A DNA stretch of 64,000 nucleotides from JASLEW01 sp035544875. GTDB lineage: Bacteria; Acidobacteriota; Thermoanaerobaculia; Multivoradales; UBA5704. Of the stretch, positions 31,889 through 40,635 are shown in pieces. Under the pieces are notes generated by a model. It did not search any database. It saw only the letters and a list, made by a program, of their open reading frames with translations, and had not been told where the DNA came from. Each line of letters opens with the position of its first letter. Position 1 is the stretch's first letter. Both the position numbers and the translations under genes were made by a program. The stretch spans positions 124,001 through 188,000 of the forward strand of contig DASZZP010000062.1 of assembly GCA_035544875.1 (NCBI GenBank). Direction: 5' to 3'.

Positions 31889-32859
31889 GCGCCGCCGCGA
31901 CGCGCGCCTGGCGCGTCGACCCGGCCGCGGCCGGCCAGCGCCTCGATCGTCACCTCGCCGCGCAGTACGAGGTCGCGCGCAACCAGGTCCAGCGCTGGAT
32001 CCGCGAAGGCAGGGTGTGGCTCAACGGCCAGCCGGCCAGGGCAGCCGCGGCGCTCGCCGCCGGCGACCGTATCGAGTGTGCCCCGCCGGCACCCAGGCTA
32101 GAGACGCTGGTGCCCGAGATCGGCGGCGAGCTCGCGCTGGCGGTGCTCCATGACGATCCGGACCTGGTGGTGCTCGACAAGCCCGCCGGCCTGACCGTGC
32201 ACCCGGGGGCCGGGCGCTCGAGCGGCACCCTGGTCCACCTGCTGCTCGGGCGCTATCCCGAGCTGGCGGGCATCGGCGGGCCGGGCCGGCCCGGCATCGT
32301 CCATCGCCTCGACCGCGGCACGAGCGGCGTCATGGTGGTGGCCCGAACGCCTCTGGCCTACAGCAGGCTTGCCGCCGATTTCGCCGCGCGCGCCGTCGCC
32401 AAGCGCTATCTCGGCATCGTCTACGGCAACCCCGCTCCACCGGCCGGCGTCGTCGAGGCGGCGATCGGTCGGCATCCGCGGCGGCGCCAGGAGATGGCGG
32501 TGCGCCCGCGCGGGCGCCCGGCCCGGACCAGCTATCGGACGGTTGCCGCACACGCTGGCATCGCGCTGCTCGACCTCGACCTTGCCACCGGCCGCACCCA
32601 CCAGATCCGGGTTCACCTCAAGAGCATCGGCCATCCGCTGGTCGGCGATCCCGTCTACGGCGAGGCCCGCTACAAGGCGCTGCCGCGAGCGGTCCAGGAG
32701 CCGCTGCGTACCTTCGCCCGCCCGGCCCTCCACGCCTGGCGCCTGGCCCTCCGCCATCCGGCCGACGGGCGCCCGCTGCGCTTCGAGGCGCCCATCCCGG
32801 CCGATCTCGCCGAGCTCTGGCGGAGCGTCACCGGAACCGATTTCCCGGTGCCGGACTGA
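31885..32859 (+). CDS. rluD: Pseudouridine synthase, RluA/RluD family
   Basis: A 324-residue protein from a GTG overlapping lspA. An S4 RNA-binding domain (about 15-65, Gly-Gln-Arg-Leu-Asp-Arg-His-Leu) precedes the catalytic domain with His-Arg-Leu-Asp-Arg-Gly-Thr-Ser-Gly and catalytic Asp143. A later Gly-Arg-Thr-His-Gln-Ile-Arg-Val-His block is the second family motif. It converts uridines of 23S rRNA (RluD type) or a related target. The lspA-rluD order is common in bacteria. Confidence 0.93.
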   Translation: MSAAATRAWRVDPAAAGQRLDRHLAAQYEVARNQVQRWIREGRVWLNGQPARAAAALAAGDRIECAPPAPRLETLVPEIGGELALAVLHDDPDLVVLDKPAGLTVHPGAGRSSGTLVHLLLGRYPELAGIGGPGRPGIVHRLDRGTSGVMVVARTPLAYSRLAADFAARAVAKRYLGIVYGNPAPPAGVVEAAIGRHPRRRQEMAVRPRGRPARTSYRTVAAHAGIALLDLDLATGRTHQIRVHLKSIGHPLVGDPVYGEARYKALPRAVQEPLRTFARPALHAWRLALRHPADGRPLRFEAPIPADLAELWRSVTGTDFPVPD

Positions 32860-32995
32860 GCTGAGCCAACGGTCAGCCGACAGCGATCCGAAGGTGGGCA
32901 AGCGCGACGCGTCAGAGGACTTGGAGGAGTCGGCGATGTTGCGGCAAGTATGCTGGCACGCGCTCAGCGCAGGCCCGCGCCGAGGCGCTCCCGGC

Positions 32996-33028
32996 GCCTC
33001 CCGGCCGCCGTGCGGGCGGCCGGGAGGC
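32996..33028. terminator. Perfect 14-bp stem-loop between convergent genes
   Basis: GCCTCCCGGCCGCC at 32996-33009 pairs perfectly with 33015-33028 around a five-base loop. It lies between the rluD stop and the stop of the convergent beta-helix gene (33050), so it could end transcription from both sides. No T-run follows on either strand. Confidence 0.55.
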
Positions 33029-33049
33029 AAGAGCAACCTAATCCGAGAG

Positions 33050-33967
33050 TTACTGCGGGTTGAGCGGCTGCATGGCAGGGTTGACGACGACGTCGATGTC
33101 GTTGTTCTTGAACGTGAGGCAGTTGGCGCTGCCGGCAACCGCCGTCGAGTTGTCGGTGATGCTGTTGTTGCCCAGCCGGACGACGCTGCCCGCGGCGCAA
33201 GCGACACCTGTGGCATTATGTGCCGACAGGCTTTTCTCGACGTTCATGACCGCTCCCGAGGCCGCGGCCGAGAAGCCTGCGTTGCCGTTGTTCGCGGCAA
33301 TGCTGTCGGTCACCGCGACGTTCCCGGTGCCCGTGGTGAGCTGCAAGCCGACGACGTTGTGGTCCATCCGGACGCGATCGAGGGTGGCCGTGGCAGCGGC
33401 AGTTGGGCCGATATTGATGCCGTGGCCGCTACCTGGAAAGGTGCCGTTGTTGCGGACGATGGTGTTGGAGACGTGAAGCTGGCTGCCGGCCACCGTGGGC
33501 GTGAAACCGATTCCGTCGACCGTGTAGTGGTTGATCGAGCAGTTCTCGATGGTGACGTTGCCGCCGACGTTGATGAGGACGCCGGTCAACCCGGTGCCCA
33601 GCCCCTCGATATCCAGACCGCGCAGGATGACGGTGTCGGTGGCGTTGGGGACCTGGACGACGATGCCGTTGGTGCCGGAGACGAGGACGCCGGCCTCGTC
33701 GCTCTGGGATGAGATGGTGAGCGACTTGCTGATGGTGACGGCGCCGAATCCGCCGGGATCAAGGACGTTGATCTCCCCGCCGACGGCAGTCTTCGAGTAC
33801 GCGCCGGCGAAGGTCTTGCACGGCGCCGTGCGGCTGCAGGGGTTGGCGTCGTCGCCCACTCCCGAGACCCAGGTCCGGGTCGCCTGTGCATAGGCCGGGG
33901 TGGTGGCCAAAACGAGGACTGCGACGACCGCAAAGATACCGACTACGAGTCTGCTTTTCATTTTCAT
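33050..33967 (-). CDS. Exported right-handed parallel beta-helix protein
   Basis: A 305-residue protein with a clear signal peptide (about 1-28, ending Ala-Tyr-Ala-Gln) and GGAGG eight bases before the ATG. The mature part has Asp-Asp-Ala-Asn-Pro-Cys-Ser-Arg-Thr-Ala-Pro-Cys-Lys-Thr-Phe, a frequent opening of beta-helix surface proteins, then short repeating strands with Asn ladders (Ile-Arg-Asn-Asn-Gly, Ala-Ala-Asn-Asn-Gly, Leu-Gly-Asn-Asn-Ser-Ile). Catalytic residues of pectate lyases are not evident, so it may be a binding or structural surface protein. Confidence 0.82.
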   Translation of the reverse strand: MKMKSRLVVGIFAVVAVLVLATTPAYAQATRTWVSGVGDDANPCSRTAPCKTFAGAYSKTAVGGEINVLDPGGFGAVTISKSLTISSQSDEAGVLVSGTNGIVVQVPNATDTVILRGLDIEGLGTGLTGVLINVGGNVTIENCSINHYTVDGIGFTPTVAGSQLHVSNTIVRNNGTFPGSGHGINIGPTAAATATLDRVRMDHNVVGLQLTTGTGNVAVTDSIAANNGNAGFSAAASGAVMNVEKSLSAHNATGVACAAGSVVRLGNNSITDNSTAVAGSANCLTFKNNDIDVVVNPAMQPLNPQ

Positions 33968-34129
33968 CGAGAGCTCCTCCAGATAGGTGATGCGTTTTCG
34001 TAGTATAGCCTAGGACTACTCGGCCGGTCAACCCCCATCCGGGCTATTTCCGGGCTATCCGGGCGCGACCCCCCTTGCAGGTCGACGAGGCTTGTGCCCG
34101 AGGGCGAAGAACCTGGCGCCTTGACGGGT

Positions 34130-34226
34130 TTAGGCTCGGCGGGCCTGAAATCGTTACGCGCGGCCGCGGCGCTGCGAACTCGCGCGATACCTTAGACTCG
34201 GTGGACCTGGAATTGCTACGTGCGGC
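34130..34226. repeat. Imperfect 35-bp direct repeat, period 62
   Basis: 34130-34164 and 34192-34226 align without gaps with seven differences, all of them transitions. Both copies begin TTAG and end GCGGC. The pair fills much of the gene-free gap between the beta-helix gene and the glycosyltransferase 3' end, and no protein-like frame runs through it. Confidence 0.6.
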
Positions 34227-34244
34227 GCCGCGATCTAGCAGCGC

Positions 34245-35249
34245 TCAAGCAAGATCGGCAAGAACGGCAGCATGAACCGGCGCCAGGTGGCGCGCCATCT
34301 CTCGATTCACACCGTCGAGGTCGCGGCGTGCCAGCCACGCACCGACTCGCTCCGGACTCGCGAAGTCGCGGCCTTTGTCGCAAGCGCCCCGGCGAAGGTA
34401 ATGGAATAGACGAACGTCCGCGAGGTCGTCGACGTATCGCGACGCAATCAGGTCGTCGTTGGGATAGTTGTAGCGCATTGCCAGCGGACGCCAGCTCACT
34501 CGGAGCCTCTGCACCGCAAGCGCCAAGCCGATCTGGCACCGGTAGGGCGTCGCCAGGACCGCGTCGACTTGCTCCATCTCCCGATAGATGATCGAGCCGA
34601 TCTCGGCCATGACGCCGGCCGGAGCGACCAGCATTCCGAAATTGAAATACGGCGGACAGTACCGATCGGCCAAATCGTGGCTCATCGTGCCCCAGCCGGT
34701 GTGCTCACAGACGAGAGGCGGCTTGCCGAATCCTGCCTTCTCGAACACGCGGGTCCACAAGGCTGGCGTGGACATTTCCTTGCGCTCCGCGCAGGGGCTG
34801 ATGTGGGCGACGAGGCCCGCCAGCGCACCCTCCCGGCGACAACTCTCCACGACCTGGCCAAACCCTCCCGTGAAGAACACGTCAGCGTCCGCGAGCATGA
34901 CGACGCTGGAGCGGAACGGGACCCGGAAGCGCTCGGCAGCCGTCGCGAAATGGTGGTGGCGCCTGTACAGGTCGCGATCGACCCATCTCCACTCCATCGG
35001 GTAGCGCCGGGACCAGGGCAGCAGCGCCAGCAGGTCTTCCGGCTCGCGATCGTCACCCACGCTGACCACGATACGGCTTTCGGCCAGGACCCCGCCGTTG
35101 AGCCGCAAGGACGCGGCGAAGTAATGCACCATGGTGAAAAAGGTTGGAGTGGGGCTGATCGGCAGATGGATCTCGAGGTCGAGCTCGTGCGGCGACAGCG
35201 GTGACCCGAGCCGTCGGGACCGCCGCACCAGCGCCCGTGCACGAGCCAT
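34245..35249 (-). CDS. Putative glycosyltransferase
   Basis: About 334 residues from the ATG at 35249, seventeen bases after the DegT stop; the longer frame overlaps that gene. The core resembles GT-A glycosyltransferases: a Phe-Arg-Ser-Ser-Val-Val-Met-Leu-Ala-Asp-Ala-Asp-Val-Phe segment near residue 110 gives a DxD motif for metal and nucleotide-sugar binding, and later Cys-Pro-Pro-Tyr-Phe-Asn-Phe-Gly-Met and Gln-Ile-Gly-Leu-Ala-Leu blocks resemble the acceptor side of GT8-like enzymes. It is the third gene of a sugar cassette with an aminotransferase and an acyltransferase. The sugar is unknown. Confidence 0.68.
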   Translation of the reverse strand: MARARALVRRSRRLGSPLSPHELDLEIHLPISPTPTFFTMVHYFAASLRLNGGVLAESRIVVSVGDDREPEDLLALLPWSRRYPMEWRWVDRDLYRRHHHFATAAERFRVPFRSSVVMLADADVFFTGGFGQVVESCRREGALAGLVAHISPCAERKEMSTPALWTRVFEKAGFGKPPLVCEHTGWGTMSHDLADRYCPPYFNFGMLVAPAGVMAEIGSIIYREMEQVDAVLATPYRCQIGLALAVQRLRVSWRPLAMRYNYPNDDLIASRYVDDLADVRLFHYLRRGACDKGRDFASPERVGAWLARRDLDGVNREMARHLAPVHAAVLADLA

Positions 35250-35266
35250 GCGCTTCGATGCTGCGC

Positions 35267-36352
35267 TCAAATGGCACCTTTGACCGTGTCGATCACGATG
35301 TCGATCTCGGCGTCGGTCATGTCCGAGTAGACGGGGAGGCACACGATCCGGCTCGCCAGGTCCTCCGCGATTTCGAGGTGTCCGCGCTCGAACGATGCGA
35401 AGGCCGAAGCCTGGTGCAAGGCCGGCCGATAGTATCGGCGCAACTCGACGCCTCGCGGCAGGCTCGTTTCGACCAGTGCTTCCGCATGCCTTGCGGATGC
35501 CACCAGCAGCGGGTACATCTGCATCGGCGGGACGCCGATGTTCACGGGGTGCGATGCCCAGGCGCATGATGCGAAGGCTTGGCCGTAACGACGGGCCACT
35601 TCGCGTCTCCGGTCAATGTAGCCGTCGATGCGATCGAGGAGCGCGAGACCGATCGCCGCATGGAAGTCGCTGAGCTTGGCATTCAGTCCACGCATCACGA
35701 CATCGCCCTGCGCCAGACCAAAGTTGCATGCCTGCCGGAGGCGCGTTGCCAGCCGGCGGGATGCGAACACCACGCCGCCTTCGCCAATCCCGAACACCTT
35801 GGTCACATGCATGGAGAACGCCTCGGCATCGCCCTGCCGGCCGGCAAAAGCGCCACTTTCGAGACGCCCCCCCAGCGCGGCCGCACCGTCGACGATCAGC
35901 CGCGCACCGTACCGCTCGGCGACGGCCTCGATGGCCTCGAGGTCACGGCAGAAGCCGAAGGCGCGGACGTGCACGACCGCGGAGGCCCGATACCGAGCCA
36001 GGACCTCCTCGAGCGCTCCTGGGTCCATCTCCCAAGTTTCGCGCGAAACGTCGCAGAAGACAGGCAGACAGCCGCTCTGGAGAACCGCCTGGGCGGTGGC
36101 TGGAAAGGTGAACGCCGGAACCACCACTCTGCCGGATGCGCCGGCCGCGAGCAGCGCCGCGGCAATTCCGCAGGTGCAGTTCGCGACCAGGACCACCTCG
36201 CGGTCGGTGCCGGCATACCTGTCCGCCAGGGCAGCCTCGAAGCGTAGCGCGGCTGGGCCGGAGTTGGCGAACACGCGCCGCTCGTACGAGATCCGGAGAT
36301 GCGGTAGCCATGCATCGGGTTCCGGAACCGTCGGGCGGATGAATCGAAGCAA
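35267..36352 (-). CDS. DegT/DnrJ/EryC1-family sugar aminotransferase
   Basis: A 361-residue PLP enzyme. It shows Val-Val-Pro-Ala-Phe-Thr-Phe-Pro-Ala-Thr, Val-Asp-Gly-Ala-Ala-Ala-Leu-Gly with Asp155, and Met-His-Val-Thr-Lys-Val-Phe-Gly with the PLP Lys185. The active-site Asp segment reads Val-Asp-Gly-Ala-Ala where many members have Glu-Asp-Ala-Ala-His. Such enzymes add an amino group to keto-sugars for surface polysaccharides. With the hexapeptide acyltransferase upstream and the glycosyltransferase downstream it suggests synthesis and transfer of an N-acylated amino sugar. Confidence 0.88.
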   Translation of the reverse strand: MLRFIRPTVPEPDAWLPHLRISYERRVFANSGPAALRFEAALADRYAGTDREVVLVANCTCGIAAALLAAGASGRVVVPAFTFPATAQAVLQSGCLPVFCDVSRETWEMDPGALEEVLARYRASAVVHVRAFGFCRDLEAIEAVAERYGARLIVDGAAALGGRLESGAFAGRQGDAEAFSMHVTKVFGIGEGGVVFASRRLATRLRQACNFGLAQGDVVMRGLNAKLSDFHAAIGLALLDRIDGYIDRRREVARRYGQAFASCAWASHPVNIGVPPMQMYPLLVASARHAEALVETSLPRGVELRRYYRPALHQASAFASFERGHLEIAEDLASRIVCLPVYSDMTDAEIDIVIDTVKGAI

Positions 36353-36407
36353 GCGCGCTCCCGACCTGGCCGACCGTAGTTCTGGGTCAGCCGACGCGAT
36401 CAGCTAT

Positions 36408-36971
36408 CTAGGACGCCTCCCGCGCGAGGCGGGCAGCGAGTGCCTCCACGGTACGGCCGCGGGACCGAATCCGCCGCGCGGGTACGCCGCCGTAGATTGC
36501 CCAAGAGGCGAGCGATTCTTTGACCAGCGAAAGGGCGCCGACGGCGGCCCCTTCGCCGAAGCTCACGCCGCGAAGAACGACACTGTGGGTTCCCACGATG
36601 CTGTGCCGTCCGAGACGAATGCAGCCTCCCTGTACGTTTCGCAGCTCCTGCGGAGCGAGCGGGCCGGGAAGCCATTGACCTGAGAAGTCGTCGTTTCCTG
36701 ACAGCAGCGCAGCCCGGGGTCCGATGTTGACGAAGTCTTCGATGACGATGCCGAACGGACCGCTCAGAAAGGCGAACGCGGAAATGTGCACGTAGGACCC
36801 GATGACCACCGGCTGGCGCGCGGTAAGGATCGCGAAATCGTCGATGCGCACGTGGTTTCCGATGGTGATCGAGCCGGCGCCATAAATCGAGCAGCGGTCG
36901 CTGATCGCGAGGTCGGTGCCCACGGCGGCGAAACCAAGCCGGGCGATCTGGTCGGGAGAAAGCGTTCCCAT
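36408..36971 (-). CDS. Left-handed beta-helix (hexapeptide) acyltransferase
   Basis: About 187 residues. The second ATG of Met-Gly-Met-Gly is chosen since AAGGAGG then lies eight bases away. Hexapeptide repeats are clear (Ile-Ser-Asp-Arg-Cys-Ser, Ile-Thr-Ile-Gly-Asn-His, Ile-Asp-Asp-Phe-Ala-Ile), with a loop Ser-Gly-Asn-Asp-Asp-Phe-Ser-Gly-Gln near 85 and the terminal Ser-Ile-Val-Gly-Thr-His-Ser-Val-Val-Leu and Gly-Val-Pro-Ala-Arg. It fits acetyl-CoA-dependent sugar O- or N-acetyltransferases and is first in the three-gene cassette. Confidence 0.87.
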   Translation of the reverse strand: MGTLSPDQIARLGFAAVGTDLAISDRCSIYGAGSITIGNHVRIDDFAILTARQPVVIGSYVHISAFAFLSGPFGIVIEDFVNIGPRAALLSGNDDFSGQWLPGPLAPQELRNVQGGCIRLGRHSIVGTHSVVLRGVSFGEGAAVGALSLVKESLASWAIYGGVPARRIRSRGRTVEALAARLAREAS

Positions 36972-37262
36972 ACCCATCCCCTCCTTGACTGCGCTAACGC
37001 AGCCGGGGGGCGCGTAGCTCGTCCTTCGTGGCTTGGGCCACGGCAAGCACACCCCGCCCCGTTTGGTCGGGGTTCGCTGCGGCCCTCTTTAGTATCATGC
37101 TGCTCATATCGCTGTCGAGGCGTGGTCTGCGCCGGCACTGTCCTCGTTGGCGAGGGGGAGTCGAACATTGCCCGAGGTTCGCTCGTGGCGCCGAGTACGT
37201 CATCACCTTCGACGCCGAGAGGTATCAGGCGGCGCTTTCGATCCCCAAGAGTTCTGGTTTTG
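36972..37262. other. Intergenic region between ald and the sugar cassette
   Basis: No coding region is supported. It should contain the promoter of the cassette on the minus strand. A GC-rich inverted patch, CCCCG with CGGGG around 37058-37076, is a candidate end signal for ald transcripts, but no T-run follows. Confidence 0.45.
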
Positions 37263-38372
<1,110 letters not shown>

Positions 38373-38373
38373 C

Positions 38374-38961
38374 CTAGTCGCTCCCGGCCTCGGAGGAAGC
38401 CTTGTCGGCGCCACCGCCGCCGCCGGCTGGGGGCGGCTGAGGTTGGGGGCCGTGGTCGCCGCGGTTCGTGATGTCCTTCATCTCGACCTTGCCCTTGAAG
38501 AAGGCCCCTTCGGCGATGACCACCCGCGGGGCCGCGATGTCGCCGTCGAGACTGCTGGCCGGGCCGAGCTCCACCAGCTCGGCGGCACGGACATTGCCGA
38601 TCACCTTGCCCACGACCCGCACCACCCGGCCATAGACTGGACCCTGCACCCGACCCTCGGCGCCGACCACGACCAGCGCCTCGACCCTGACCTCTCCCGT
38701 CACATCGCCCATGATGTGCAGCTCGGTCGAGCCGCTCACCTCGCCCTGGAACCGGGTGCCGGGAGCGATCTGGGTGACCCGGCCGCGGGCCGACTGCGAG
38801 AGCTCGCCCGAGCCCGGGCCATCTGGCCTTCCCTGATGTGGCGAGCGGGCGGCAGGCGATGTCGGCGCCGCGCGGGCCGCGTCGCCGGCGCGGGGCTCGC
38901 GGGCCGCGGCGGCGGGGTCGGCAGAGTTAGCGGTCGGAGGATGGCGGCGGAAGATCGACAT
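38374..38961 (-). CDS. Bactofilin
   Basis: A 195-residue protein starting Met-Ser-Ile-Phe-Arg-Arg, a common bactofilin membrane-targeting start. A disordered N-terminus (to about 60) is followed by the beta-helical bactofilin core of about 100 residues: Gly-Thr-Arg-Phe-Gln-Gly-Glu-Val-Ser-Gly, Leu-His-Ile-Met-Gly-Asp-Val-Thr-Gly-Glu-Val and Gly-Asn-Val-Arg-Ala-Ala-Glu-Leu-Val-Glu-Leu repeats. The tail is Gly/Pro-rich. Bactofilins polymerise without nucleotide into cytoskeletal filaments and guide wall growth, stalks or polarity. Coupling to ald is probably incidental. No M23 peptidase, the frequent partner, is adjacent. Confidence 0.9.
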   Translation of the reverse strand: MSIFRRHPPTANSADPAAAAREPRAGDAARAAPTSPAARSPHQGRPDGPGSGELSQSARGRVTQIAPGTRFQGEVSGSTELHIMGDVTGEVRVEALVVVGAEGRVQGPVYGRVVRVVGKVIGNVRAAELVELGPASSLDGDIAAPRVVIAEGAFFKGKVEMKDITNRGDHGPQPQPPPAGGGGGADKASSEAGSD

Positions 38962-38972
38962 GTCAGGAAGCG

Positions 38973-39075
38973 GCCGCACGTCCGGTGATGGACGTGCGGC
39001 ATTCCCCGGAGGTCAGAATCCGCGCGCCCAGTCCCAAGCGCGGGTCGGCCGCACGTCCGGCTGTGGACGTGCGGC
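38973..39075. repeat. Tandem 75-bp units each with an identical 11-bp stem-loop
   Basis: GCCGCACGTCC/GGACGTGCGGC stems with six-base loops occur at 38973-39000 and 39048-39075. The arms are identical in both copies, while the loops differ (GGTGAT, GGCTGT). About 57 bases after each stem start are alike, ending near CGCGCC. The pair lies between the bactofilin start and the 3' end of tRNA-Gly(CCC), so it may end the tRNA transcript, stabilise it, or be a REP-like element. Confidence 0.7.
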
Positions 39076-39111
39076 ACTTCCCGGAGATCGGGACCCACGC
39101 GCCAATCAGAA

Positions 39112-39187
39112 TGGAGCGGGCAACGGGACTCGAACCCGCGACATCGAGCTTGGGAAGCTCGCACTCTACCAGCTGAGTTATGCCCGC
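39112..39187 (-). tRNA. tRNA-Gly (CCC)
   Basis: The minus strand gives acceptor GCGGGCA/TGCCCGC, a D arm, an anticodon stem CGAGC/GCTCG with loop TTCCCAA (anticodon CCC), a T loop TTCGAGT, discriminator U and an encoded CCA. It is a second Gly isoacceptor besides the GCC one at 23.2 kb. Confidence 0.95.
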
Positions 39188-39299
39188 CCGGAACGCCGAA
39201 TCGCAGGCAAATCTAGCCGAGCGGAGGAGCGCGGTCAAGGGCTCGCTCACAAGCCCTGCTTGCGCTTGCGAATTGAGGCCAGACCGCTATACTGGGTTC

Positions 39300-39587
39300 A
39301 TGAACGGCCCGGGCAAGAATCGCGACGGCGCCAGCCGCTCCGATTCCCTCTATTTCTTCCCGGAACAGAAGGTCTCGGCAGAGGAGGCGCGCCAGCTGCT
39401 CAGGCAGGGCACCGGCGAGCAGCGCGCCTGGGTGATCTCTCACCTGCTGCGTTACGCCCAGTGGGACGACATCTGGACCTACGTCAGCCGCGAAGAGGTC
39501 AAAGAGGTTTTTCCCGCCCTCGACCTGCCGGAGAACCTGCGGCAGGCATGGGCGCGGATGCTCAAGATCGAAGCCCCTGTCGGTTAG
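39300..39587 (+). CDS. Conserved-looking small hypothetical protein
   Basis: A 95-residue protein from the ATG at 39300; the longer frame starts inside the tRNA. Residues 30-90 look well ordered: a Val-Ser-Ala-Glu-Glu-Ala-Arg-Gln-Leu-Leu helix, Trp-Val-Ile-Ser-His-Leu-Leu-Arg-Tyr-Ala-Gln-Trp-Asp-Asp-Ile-Trp, and Leu-Pro-Glu-Asn-Leu-Arg-Gln-Ala-Trp. No catalytic or metal motif is visible and the function is unknown. The all-helical pattern could be a nucleic-acid or protein-binding adaptor. Confidence 0.65.
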   Translation: MNGPGKNRDGASRSDSLYFFPEQKVSAEEARQLLRQGTGEQRAWVISHLLRYAQWDDIWTYVSREEVKEVFPALDLPENLRQAWARMLKIEAPVG

Positions 39588-39651
39588 AGGTAGCCCCCAC
39601 GGCGCCCGCCACCGGCGCCCACTCGCCGCCGCCCGCCTCCGCCTTCCTCCG

Positions 39652-40635
39652 CTAACTCCCCTTGGGGACGAACTGGACCTCGAAGAGCTTGGGCCACAGC
39701 TTGCCGGTGATGAGAAAGGTCCTGCTCTCCGGATCGTAGGCGATGCCGTTGAGGACCTCGGCTCCCTCGTCCTTTTCGGACTGGCCGAGCAGGCCGGAGG
39801 CGTCGATCAGCTCGCTGACCTCGCCGCTCGCCGGATCGATGCGCACGATGTCTTCGGTCGTCCAGACGTTGGCATAGACCGAGCCGCCCACGCACTCGAG
39901 CTCGTTGAGCCGGTCGAGCGGCCGGCCGTCGAGACGGACCCGCACCTCGCCGAGACGGGCGAAGCTCTTGGGATCGCGAAAGGTCAGCCGGTCGGAGCCG
40001 TCGCTCATCACCAGGCGGCGCCCATCGTTGCATAGCCCCCAGCCCTCGCCCTGGTAGTGGAATTCGCCCACCCGCTCGAACGACTTGATGCCGTAGACGA
40101 AGGCTACCCCTTCCTTCCAGGTCAGCTGCACGAGCCTGTCGTCCACCTGGGCCAGCCCCTCCGCGAAGAAGCCGGGCGGCACCTGCAGCCGGCGGCGCAC
40201 TTCGCCGGTGGCCGCGTCGACCTCGCGCAAGCTCGAGGAGTCGTAGAGCCCGGCGCTCTCGTAGAGCAGGCCACGGAACCAGACCAGGCCCTGGGTATAG
40301 GCGGTCGGATCGTGCGGCCGGACGGAGAGCACCTTCACCCGCAGCCGCCGGGCGGAGGGCTGCGACGAGGCCGGCGCAAGCGGCCCTGCCGCCAGCCCGG
40401 TCGCCGGCCCGCCCGCGGCGGCGATCGCGCCGCCCGCCCTTCCCTCCGCGCTCTCCGCGCCGGGGCTGGCTGGCGCCGCGCTCCCGGCGCGCACCGATGC
40501 AGGGCGCCCTCCTCCCCAGCCGCGCCCGGGGCGCAGGATCACGCCGCCGGTACGCCAGAGCAGCAGCACGGCCGCAAGGACGAGCACCGCGCCCAGCAGC
40601 GGCTTGCGCCTCGGCGTTGCGCTCAGCCGTCCCAC
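39652..40635 (-). CDS. Glutaminyl-peptide cyclotransferase, plant type (glutamine cyclotransferase)
   Basis: About 327 residues from a GTG that lies 13 bases inside the end of the upstream metalloprotease gene. A membrane anchor (about 13-33) and an Ala/Pro linker precede a five-bladed propeller-like domain. It opens with His-Asp-Pro-Thr-Ala-Tyr-Thr-Gln-Gly-Leu and contains Glu-Ser-Ala-Gly-Leu-Tyr, Phe-Ala-Glu-Gly-Leu, Gln-Leu-Thr-Trp-Lys-Glu, Leu-Asn-Glu-Leu-Glu-Cys and Val-Leu-Asn-Gly-Ile-Ala-Tyr. These enzymes convert N-terminal Gln to pyroglutamate on exported proteins and peptides. Confidence 0.87.
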   Translation of the reverse strand: MGRLSATPRRKPLLGAVLVLAAVLLLWRTGGVILRPGRGWGGGRPASVRAGSAAPASPGAESAEGRAGGAIAAAGGPATGLAAGPLAPASSQPSARRLRVKVLSVRPHDPTAYTQGLVWFRGLLYESAGLYDSSSLREVDAATGEVRRRLQVPPGFFAEGLAQVDDRLVQLTWKEGVAFVYGIKSFERVGEFHYQGEGWGLCNDGRRLVMSDGSDRLTFRDPKSFARLGEVRVRLDGRPLDRLNELECVGGSVYANVWTTEDIVRIDPASGEVSELIDASGLLGQSEKDEGAEVLNGIAYDPESRTFLITGKLWPKLFEVQFVPKGS

